From positions 4,650,001 to 4,714,000 of the forward strand of contig CM065651.1 in assembly GCA_033220425.1 (NCBI GenBank): a DNA stretch of 64,000 bases, read 5' to 3'. Every line of letters starts with the position of its first letter. Position 1 is the stretch's first letter. The notes under the pieces were generated by a model. It was not told the origin of the DNA and did no database searches. It saw only the letters and a list, made by a program, of their open reading frames with translations. Positions 56,406 to 64,000 of this stretch are shown here, in pieces. A program made the translations under genes and the position numbers. The DNA comes from Lepraria neglecta. Taxonomy: Eukaryota; Ascomycota; Lecanoromycetes; Lecanorales; Stereocaulaceae.

Positions 56406-57154
56406 ATGCACCTATCTTCATCTGGAATTCTGCTATGCCTACTCGTCCTTTTCAGCTGTGCCGTCCTTGCCCTCCCGCTCGACGGCATTCTTTCGGCAAA
56501 GAGCTCCCCGAATGTGACTTCATCATTTCTGACAGAAAGCACCGTGCCAGACTTTTGCACTTCATCCGTCGCATGGACTGGAGATGCCCGGCTCGATCCG
56601 ACCCTTCTTCTTGATTGCGGGACGGCGAGCAATACCTTCTGGAACGCCGAAGTCGGTCGTCATGGAGTGTCAGAGTTCGAATTTTTGAACAATGAGACGG
56701 TATCGGCCCATCGTAATCCTAATCAGCGAACGCCCAGAAGGTACACATACGGAACTTGTACCATTGCACTGATTACTAAGCCGGACATACCTGGTCCTTA
56801 TTGGCCTGGGATACCGCTGTCGCCATTGCCGGCGACAGACACGGCATCGTACGATGAGATTTACATGTCGCTGCTAGCTGTTGTAGCAGAGTGTTTACAT
56901 GATCATTCGCAAGTTGGCTGGGCACTCGCTGGTTAGTTTGCCTCATTCTCTTGAACATTTTCTCTTGGAATATACTGATTAGGATTATGTTGCGGCAAGG
57001 CGAGAAAGGTGGAGTCATTGTCTTGGTATTTAGAACGAAATCGCCTGTCGACGTGGCTATTCCTCCAAGTATTGATCCAAACGAGCTTCCGAACTCGACG
57101 ACCGATGGCATGCAAGTGCGGGCTACTGATCATGGAGCAGTCATGTCATCTTGA
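56406..57154 (+). CDS. Small secreted protein, 2 exons
   Basis: Exon 1 56406-56931, intron 56932-56999 (68 bp, GTTAGT donor, branch TACTGAT, acceptor GCAAG), exon 2 57000-57154; about 226 residues. The AG three bases after the branch site is too close to use, which favours the later AAG acceptor; that join gives WALAG-EKGGVIVLVFRTK. The N-terminus MHLSSSGILLCLLVLFSCAV with cleavage near LALPLDG is a clear signal peptide. The mature part has four spaced Cys (PDFCTSS, LLDCGTAS, YGTCTIAL, VAECLHDH), Asn-glycosylation sites, and SPVDVAIPPSIDPNELPNST near the end. I recognise no enzyme; an uncharacterised secreted family, possibly effector-like. Confidence 0.7.
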
Positions 57155-57296
57155 ATCAAGGAATGTATATCAGCATGATGAAGCTTTCATATTAGGACGC
57201 ACAAGTATGGTAAAGACCGTGATGCAAATTCAATTCAAAACACAACCTCAATTACTTTCCGTCCTTCCACTCTTCGTACACCCCAACACTCAAATT

Positions 57297-57521
57297 CTAG
57301 TAGCAGTATCCCGTAAGTCTAGCCCTCCTTTCTGCAATTCGCTTGTCAGCGGCAGCAAGCTTCTCCTGCCTATAATCCTCGCAGTCTCCATCATCTTCTT
57401 CCGTCTCTGTCTTCTTCATGCCATGGCATTGGCCCCCAGCAATCTTAGGTGGGCAGCGGGCAGTCCCATAGCTCTCGGTGTGGCCGCAGCCGTTGTAGTA
57501 GCATACAAGCTTCTGACACAT
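57297..57521 (-). CDS. Tiny Cys-rich protein, MC...CGH family
   Basis: 74 residues, MCQKLVCYYNGCGHTESYGT, then C-PPKIAGGQC, an acidic stretch (TETEEDDGDCEDY) and a basic helix (ADKRIAERRAR), ending TGYCY. It shares the Met-Cys start and CGH signature with the gene at 31427-31609, but adds the acidic/basic tail. There is no signal peptide. The Cys/His spacing suggests a small metal-bound fold; function unknown. It converges with the secreted-protein gene ending at 57154. Single exon; the ATG is the first in frame that keeps the MC motif. Confidence 0.6.
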   Translation of the reverse strand: MCQKLVCYYNGCGHTESYGTARCPPKIAGGQCHGMKKTETEEDDGDCEDYRQEKLAAADKRIAERRARLTGYCY

Positions 57522-59242
57522 GTTGGGGTTGGTTGAAGATGTCTGTTTTGCTTGATGTATTGTTTTCGGGCCTGATGATTTGTGATGTTTTGATTGTTGA
57601 TGAGTGTGATGGTATCTTCCAGATAGTGGAAGATGTCATGTCTTTTATAACTTTTCCAGTTCTCTCGTGACAATGGTATTGACGAGGTAAAACAAAGACT
57701 TGTAGAAACACAAGCATTAGTACTATTTGGTGCAAGAAGACGACAAGGTCGAACAATGGCTAGTGGCTTGACAAAATACAATGCGGTTTGTAACTGAGGC
57801 CTACACAAAGCCGAACAGAAGCCGGAAAGTTGAGGCGTATGGCGCCGTCATTCACGCGTTCCAGTATATCATTGGTGGTTGTGTTTTCTGAAAGCCTATT
57901 GGGCTGGTTCGGCACTTGTAAGGCGTCTATCGATCAGAAAGAGGGCAAGGTTAAAATGTGAGCGGAAACGAAGACAAGGGAAAAAGTTATCTGTCGACAA
58001 AATTGCAAGCCTACGTGCGTAAGCTAGAAATGAATCCCTACTTTGCCTGCCACTCATTGCTGTTTCATGCTCATTGTAGCTCATACGAGCCTTAGATTTT
58101 TGATATAAGGGTGTTATTCAAAACCAAAGTCTGCTCTTAGACGCTAATAACCAACCATATCCTAAAGTTTGAGCACAATTCTTTCCCAAAGTAAAGTGCT
58201 ATAAGGCTGGTCACGCGAGTCGTTCCTCCTACTTCAGGTACAGTCTGCAGTCAATGCCATAATGTTGATCATGGCAATTTGAAGCCTCTAAGCAGATATA
58301 CTATACAAGTTCTGTTTACAGGAGGCAACGTCGGTGAGATCGAAGATGATGGCAGTAAAAATCGGAGATTCCCCGAGGAGCTGGTGTGCCATGCCCGCTC
58401 CTAGATCGATCGCTGATCCTAGTCTAGAAGCAGCGTCTGCACCGAGCTCTAAGCCATTTTAGGTCGTCAAGCCCAAGAACCTTGCGACCACCCGCACGTG
58501 GTCTATCATGTCACGCCATGTTAGTGGAGGATAAAATGGGAAGAACTCTTTCCCGACGGTCGAATAGTGAAACCTGAGGGTCGTTTTGGTATTCTGAAAT
58601 CTTGAGGGCAAAATGAATGGGGACCTGAGCCCTTGATCCACTCGGCCACATCGCGAAGAAGAGCGCAACGCTTGCAAGGCAGCTGGGCACTTTGGATGGT
58701 GTACTATAGTCGAGTATTAGGACGTATGTCCGTGCCAGCGGTTCCCCAAAGCTAATGGCCATACTAATCTGTTCGCGAAGGTTCACGGAGACTTTGCTTC
58801 CTCACTTCGTCCAGGTTCAAATAGTCATTGGCGTTGAGGCAGCAGAGATATAATCAGCACCCTTTTCGGTTCTTCCAATGTCGAAAGTGGGTATGCAGAG
58901 ATCGGTGATGGGCTCCGCCCTTTCTCATGGCCACCGCTGATATATGTGTGTGCATGCAAGGAGCCCCAGGAGGCCAATGGTTGAATCAATTGGGCTGAAA
59001 CCGACAGTGGTGGAGACTGTGCGGGTAAATCACTAGATGCAGTATTGTTTTTGTGGGTATCTTGTCATTCACAACATCATCTAAGCAAGTCTTACGGACT
59101 GCCCCGCTCTAAACGCAAATTATTGGGGTGCCAATCGTCTATCCTGAGGCGCCCCAAACACCAATGCAAACGCAAGAAAGCATGACCTGACCAACGCCTT
59201 TTTAGCACATTTCCCGTCCGTGTGTTGTTGTGGGATGGCAAT
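57522..59242. other. No supported gene
   Basis: Short frames on both strands only. The 103- and 130-codon minus frames at 57,416-57,808 overlap the small Cys-rich gene in other frames. Confidence 0.4.
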
Positions 59243-60198
59243 TCAAGGACCAACGTCCAGCGCCATCTCATCCTCCTGCCTGAGTGTAGATTGCGCCATC
59301 TTGATCGTGATGTAAGACATGATTGCGACCCAGATCCATGGTGCACCCCATCCTGAAATGCATTAGTTGGTGGCATGTAGTGAAGATGAAGGAGTCACTT
59401 ACCAGTTGCCCATCCAACATCAGTATTCTTGACGGCAAAGCTCACGCCAAAGCAGCCTCCAGCCACGATTGTCCCGCTAATGCCCCACATCAAATCCATA
59501 CGTGCAAGTAAGGTTCGGAAGGGTGCGCTGGCTTCGTATCTCGCCTTCCACTGAGCACGAAAGACGTCTCCTTGCTTTGCATCAACGGCAACGACGTCCT
59601 CAGCGATAACGTAGACCGCTGGCCTGAGATGTTCGCCCTTGGCGATTGAGGAGAAGCGGAAGGGTGCCCGAACGTTCATGGCTCGTATTGGTATCAGAAT
59701 GAGCATTTGCAGGCAGACTTGCAGTAACAGTAATGGTAGAGGTAGGGACACGATCCTGATGTTCGATGGTTTCATTGATATCCCAAGAGAAATTATCACG
59801 GATACCACCGCAAATCCACCGATGAAGTTCCAATCGAAGTAATCGAGTCCCCATCTGCTCCTCTGGCCTAGAGGAAGATACTTGGATCCAGGTTGCAAGA
59901 GACGCCATGTTCTCATGAACAGTGACAAGAGGGAGACGACGCCGAAGATGGGTGTGACTATTCCGAGGATGATTTGTGGCTTGAGCGTGGTTTTGTAGAT
60001 GAGAGTGTAGTAGGCGGTGAGAGGAATGATGCAGCTGGTGAGAAAGACCATGAAGAGGTGGAAGCCGATGATGGCTTTGTGTTCACGAGGGTTGATGTTG
60101 AAGCGGGGGATTCGGCCGAGCTTTTGGTGTGCGGGTGGTGAACTCTCCATGCTGTCGTTTTTAGCTAAGCTGTCGTATTGGGTGTTGTTGGACGACAT
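59243..60198 (-). CDS. Six-helix membrane protein, 2 exons
   Basis: Exon 1 60198-59403, intron 59402-59353 (50 bp, GTAAGT, branch CTAAT, TTTCAG, phase 1), exon 2 59352-59243; about 301 residues. Joining gives DVGWATG-WGAPWIWVAIMSY, which adds a last helix missing from the open frame alone. Hydrophobic segments are at about 42-66 (AIIGFHLFMVFLTSCIIPL), 74-95, 122-141 (NFIGGFAVVSVIISLG), 147-170, 235-257 (WGISGTIVAGGCFGVSFAV) and 267-285. The N-terminal 40 residues are polar and cytosolic. The C-terminal tail is charged (QEDEMALDVGP). No transporter signature is recognised; it resembles uncharacterised fungal integral membrane proteins. Its upstream region has three 33-bp repeats (60331-60435). 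Confidence 0.8.
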
Positions 60199-60330
60199 GG
60201 TTGAAGTGTTGGAGGATCAGGTAGTGGTCATGAAGGAATGATTAATGTTGGAAGGAGGAAGATAAACGATGGAAAGCTTGTAAATGAAAGTGCTGAAATA
60301 TCGGCGTCTGCGGCTGGGTACCTTAGATAT

Positions 60331-60435
60331 ATCAGTGATGTGGGATGGATCAGTGTAGGATTCCGCAGTGACGTGGAATGGATCAGTGTAGGATTCCGCA
60401 GTGACGTGGGATGATTCAGTGTAGGATTCCGTGTG
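60331..60435 (-). promoter_or_regulatory. Three 33-bp repeats with TGACGT-like sites upstream of the membrane gene
   Basis: The sequence GGATCAGTGTAGGATTCCGC followed by AGTGACGTGG is repeated with a period of exactly 33 bp. TGACGT lies at 60369 and 60402 and a TGATGT variant at 60336. The block lies 138-237 bp upstream of the start codon at 60198. TGACGT is the core of bZIP/CRE-type binding sites, so this is a plausible upstream activating cluster. Confidence 0.55.
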
Positions 60436-61456
60436 GTGGAGGGGGCACGAGATGTCTTCCGTTGGTGGACGGAGGATTAAACGGGATGTAGATCACAACG
60501 AGCGCGTCTATCATTAGACTTTCACAGAGGCTGTGTTGGTATGTTTTTTGATTGTTGAGAACGATAAGTTATGCTCATGGTTTGTGGAGTATGTTTTGTA
60601 GAAGAGGGAGAGAAAGTGGAGTGGTTAATGGGCTGTTATGATAGGCACGATCAAATCCTTGGAGGAATCAGTGATTGCCAAGACCCTTTATGACATCAGT
60701 AGTAGCTGATTTTGAGGCTGAGTCTACATGCGACGGCAACCCCGCCCCTCGGGCCCGAGTTTCCAGACGCCCGCTTTGCAGATCCTGAGCCAGCCATCCA
60801 ATCAGAGATGACCGATCGGCGTGGCTTGGACCCTGTACCAGACTTGAGATCTCTGAGCGGAGTGTTTCATGTCCCCGTCCACATTTTCAACTGTCCGCAA
60901 AACGGCGCCAATTATCATGACTTTGCTGTTACCAGATTTGAGATTTCTACACATATATTATGCCGGATCTTGGCAGTGGAAAGTGCAAGTCCGACGCTGC
61001 AACAATTGTGGCTGACTGGAATTCACGGGCCTTTCTCTGGAGACAGTGCGCTATTTCCCTTGAAGTCTAAATTTGGAACAATTAAATCTGCTCGACTCCC
61101 AAGACAGAGGAGTGTGCCATGAATTTTGCTCATGGATGAGAGCAGACTTGGCTAATCCGAGCCTACTGCTTAGTTCTTTCGGACAATTTCTGACGCCTGT
61201 CACCTCCACAATGTTCTCCTAAACCTAGGTAGATTGTTTAGACGGTGTTGTGATATTCAAAATCTTGCAACTTAACAGGACTGCGCTTTTCACCGGTCTG
61301 TTCTCTCACTCCGTGCCAAGTCTGGATTTTTGAATGATTCAAGCACAGCACTTGTTCCTCGGCCGAGCTTCCGATTTCTTTTTCTGCAGGTACTCGGGTG
61401 GAGCATTCTACCCCAATGAAGATGAGATCGAGTGATGCACACTTTGCTGAGGGAGT
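60436..61456. other. No supported gene
   Basis: A plus frame of 136 codons (60712-61122, no ATG start, FEISTHILCRILAVESASPT) is the only candidate. It shows no domain, and I do not call it. Confidence 0.4.
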
Positions 61457-62766
61457 TCATTCATCTGCCGTACCAGCGGCTTTGACAGCTATCGAGATGG
61501 TGCCATGATCTCCTAAATTTGCCAAGTCACCGCCGTCAGCTTCGAAATGATTCGACCTCGACACCATATGGCATGCTAGTTTGGGGGAACTTTACGATGA
61601 ATCATTTCAAAGCCTTACCAAGGTTAGGCGATATGCCAGCCTGGTTCTTGCCGAGACACATCACGTTGATCGCCACAAGTGCCTCCCATAAGTCGAACCA
61701 AGTCGTTGTTTCCGAAGGGCCTGCAACATCGACGAGAATCCTGCAAGGATTGTGGGCTATTTGATGTCTTTTAGTCAGCCGAGTTTGGAACAAGGGGTTT
61801 ACAGCGGTCTTGAGGAAGATTATTGAAGACTTTGCACTTACGAACTGCGAATGTCTTTGGAGTAATGACTTGGTTGTTCATACTGATCCCGATGGGACCG
61901 AATCGCAGGGCTTCCCCGTCCACAGGTAGCAGCAATTGTACAGGCGGACATGAGCCTACCGGTGGTGGCAGTCCATACTCTTTACCGCATTTTACATTTG
62001 GTATGTACGGCCTCACAATCACAATGATGTTTTTATTGAACCCTATGAAATTATCGTATTAGCCTTCACTGGGACGGAATTTGACGCTGTTGTACCTACC
62101 AACACTAGCAATGTACCCACTAATAGCTACATAACGGCCAGTAACACATAGAGCCAATACTGCATCTGCAGCAATCGATATCTGCTTGCTGGAGACTAAA
62201 TCTTCCAAGACGCCTGATCTGAACACGACATCAATGGCACAAAGGCCATCCGCTTCAAACCATGTTAGCGTTCATCTTCTAAGGTGTTGAGATACTTAGC
62301 AGCGAAACTCACTACTGAGGTATCTCATTGGCAAGTAGCCATCGGCCCTGAGGCTCTCTCTTCGTTGAACAACATTGCGAAGAATAGTACTCGTTCCAAT
62401 GCGTCGCCAGGCTTCGTAGCAGCTGACTCTGTTGAGATTCGAGCCGAATCTTTTTTTTTCACATATTGGATTTGAACCGGTAATTGGAGGTAAGTCGTAT
62501 GAGAAGGTGGTATTGTCATTTAACAGAGACATGTTCGCAGGGAATGGTTGCTGCAGTGACACTGGAGAGGTTTCTGAGCTTGGATAATCTGGTATGAGGC
62601 TGGCTGAGGGTGGAATGGATGATGAAAAAGCAGGGTTCTCAGTTAGTGGAAGCTCAAAGGGTGAATTGACAATGCTGCTTGGGCTTGACAACGATCGAAG
62701 GTTATTTGCAGTAACCGCCGCAGAGCACACTGAGAAAGCAACAACCAAACCCTGAACATGCATCAT
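61457..62766 (-). CDS. Secreted Cys-rich protein of unknown function, 5 exons
   Basis: Exons 62766-62313, 62252-62100, 62042-61842, 61756-61619 and 61539-61457 give about 342 residues. The four introns (60, 57, 85, 79 bp) are all phase 1, with donors GTGAGT, GTAGGT, GTAAGT and GTAAGG. Branch-like CTAAC, CTAAT and CTGAC precede the first three acceptors. The joins restore clean text, for example RYLS-TDGLCAIDVVF, IASV-GFNKNIIVIVRPY, TFAV-PHNPCRILVDV and SPNL-ADGGDLANLGD. A signal peptide is present (MMHVQGLVVAFSVCSAAVTA). About 80 residues of Ser/Pro-rich linker with N-glycosylation sites follow, then a domain with eight Cys (ICEKKRF, VSCYEAWRRI, GLCAIDVV, ALCVTGRY, VKCGKEYG, GSCPPV, NPCRILV, VMCLGKN). 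It resembles uncharacterised fungal secreted proteins. An in-frame ATG at 62835 exists but would bury the signal. Confidence 0.8.
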
Positions 62767-62835
62767 GCTAATATGATCAACACATGGGAGAGCAAGACCA
62801 CAATTCAATGAAATACCACCGTCGAAATCTACCAT

Positions 62836-63655
62836 CGAAATTCATTTCGCCCTCGAGGCACCTAGGGGAGATCAATGCAGTACCGAGGGAATCTCGCGCA
62901 TGTAAGCCCGGCCCCTGCATTGGCGTGGTTGGGGGTGCACGATTTTGCCGCAGTCTTGCCGCCTTTTTGTCGCTCGCATGCAGAACTATAGGATGAAGTG
63001 TTCACTATGCGACTGCTACTGAGTTAAATTCTGCATCACACACTCGCTTGAGTCAATGTGTGGCGCAACGCAAGTTGAAAGGCTTTCCTGGCTCAGAACA
63101 GTCGCAAATAACTTCTGTAATCATCTCTCCGCTGCCAAAAAATCGTTCATTCAATGTTCGAGAACCGAAGCAGACGGTCTTTCCTCTGCGTTGGAGCCCC
63201 AGCACCAAAATGGATATCTTTATTTGCTCACATCGTTCAATATCTCACCCCCTTGGCATCTGAGCAGGAAACGCTTAGCTTGATTGGATCCAACGGAGGT
63301 AGGAATACTTTCCTCGCATATTGTCCTTTATCCCTTCTAGCTCTGGTAGATTTATTGAGGGAATCTTGGTGATTAATTTGGAAAAAGGGATTGCACAGAT
63401 GGCCTTTGGCCGAAAATGATGCTGTGAGGGTTTACAGGCGTCCCTGACATTCCATAAAGAAGGGAGGACAAGGAGATGTTTGTAAGCTGGCAATGTCAGC
63501 GGAGCGGAGCACAAAGGAACCGGCATACCTGCTTACTACTGCTTACATGATCAACGGGAAGGATTGCGCCGAATGTGCCGAGCAAGGAGAATCTCTACAT
63601 CACCTCAAGGATTGCCTCCGACACAAAATTCCCATTCCACCAGCTCAAGATCTGA
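62836..63655. other. Divergent intergenic region
   Basis: Upstream of both the secreted-protein gene (minus) and the gene starting at 63656 (plus). A 120-codon plus frame from 63493 ends in nonsense relative to the neighbouring gene and is not called. Confidence 0.4.
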
Positions 63656-64000
63656 ATGAATACTATTCCTACCATCCTCTCCGTTCTTTTTGCAGCCCTT
63701 CTTTCGCTTGCTACTCTCGCGTGGTACCAGCAGCATCCATTCGTCCAAATCCTATCAACAGCACACATGGCGTCAAACGCGCAAGGTATCATACCTGTCG
63801 TTGCACTCGGCGTGTACCGCAATGTTGCTGCCGCCATGGACGGACCTTTCGCTAACACGCCATTCCGCATGGTCGCCATTCTAGACATCATGACTAAACC
63901 TACAGCCATTCAGTACAGTCCTCATAATCTCGCCACCGTACTACACAACTTGCATCCTAGACCTAAGGTCTTCATTTCAGGAGCGGCCATTGATGGTGGA
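63656..64000 (+). CDS. Unknown protein, 5' part only (cut by window edge)
   Basis: The frame is open from ATG 63656 to the last base: 115 codons, no stop. The N-terminus MNTIPTILSVLFAALLSLAT is a hydrophobic signal or anchor. From the internal Met at 63767 the text becomes well structured: MASNAQGIIPVVALGVYRNV, AAAMDGPFANTPFRMVAILD, SPHNLATVLHNLHPRPKVFI. That pattern (GPFxNTPFRM, a helix, then PKVFISG) recalls a small fungal family of unknown function, which usually starts near that second Met. If so, the first 37 residues may be an extra leader. The 3' end lies outside the window. Confidence 0.65.
   Translation, partial: MNTIPTILSVLFAALLSLATLAWYQQHPFVQILSTAHMASNAQGIIPVVALGVYRNVAAAMDGPFANTPFRMVAILDIMTKPTAIQYSPHNLATVLHNLHPRPKVFISGAAIDGG

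Noticed and set aside
56312-56632. 106-codon minus frame
   Set aside because: Antisense to the signal-peptide exon of the secreted protein gene.
63493-63855. 120-codon plus frame
   Set aside because: Its second half is an out-of-frame reading of the better-supported gene starting at 63656.
1-64000. tRNA or rRNA genes
   Set aside because: I looked for T-loop and B-box-like sequences and rRNA-like blocks by eye and found none convincing; a covariance search would be decisive.

Overview
The window looks like part of a filamentous ascomycete (Pezizomycotina) chromosome. The evidence is short introns of about 50-85 bp with GTAAGT-like donors and CTAAC/CTGAC-like branch sites, several fungal-type gene families (F-box, 2EXR-like, HNH, MYND, small secreted proteins), and a left arm ruined by C-to-T / G-to-A mutation typical of repeat-induced point mutation (RIP). 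A dothideomycete-like fungus is my guess; the sequence does not fix the species.

Region 1 (1-15,250) is an AT-rich, transposon-derived block with essentially no intact reading frame. It holds an inverted LTR-like end, a decayed Ty3/gypsy chromovirus pol (416-3760), a long decayed frame of unknown function (4283-6199), and one complete but RIP-killed chromovirus (7185-14748). That element has 412-bp LTRs and a 5-bp target duplication TCTGG. Its integrase was later split by a roughly 1-kb non-coding element (11910-12890) that carries tandem repeats and far less RIP damage.

Region 2 (15,250-34,000) is near-normal in base composition but gene-poor. It contains one good multi-intron membrane protein gene (15932-18252), a possible MITE-like element (about 20,224-20,775), a duplicated 155-bp segment, a tiny Cys-rich gene (31427-31609) and long stretches without convincing coding.

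Region 3 (34,000-49,450) is an accessory gene region: an ankyrin protein, an HNH-type protein, three F-box-like genes in tandem on the minus strand plus a duplicated F-box tail fragment, a possible secreted protein, a repeat-rich surface-protein pseudogene broken by two frameshifts, and a 2EXR-like gene. After a gene-poor stretch (49,450-52,640), Region 4 (52,640-64,000) has a double-MYND protein, an AlkB-like dioxygenase with an HxE variant and a PIP-box-like N-terminus, two unrelated secreted-protein genes (one rebuilt here from five exons), a second tiny Cys-rich gene, a six-helix membrane protein with three 33-bp promoter repeats carrying TGACGT-like sites, and a conserved-looking gene cut off by the right edge.

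No tRNA, rRNA or CRISPR array was recognised. I see no operon-like pathway. The themes are ubiquitin adaptors (F-box), nucleic-acid modification (AlkB, HNH), secreted and membrane proteins, and transposon decay. All exon joins were worked out by eye from frame, phase and splice motifs and lack transcript support.
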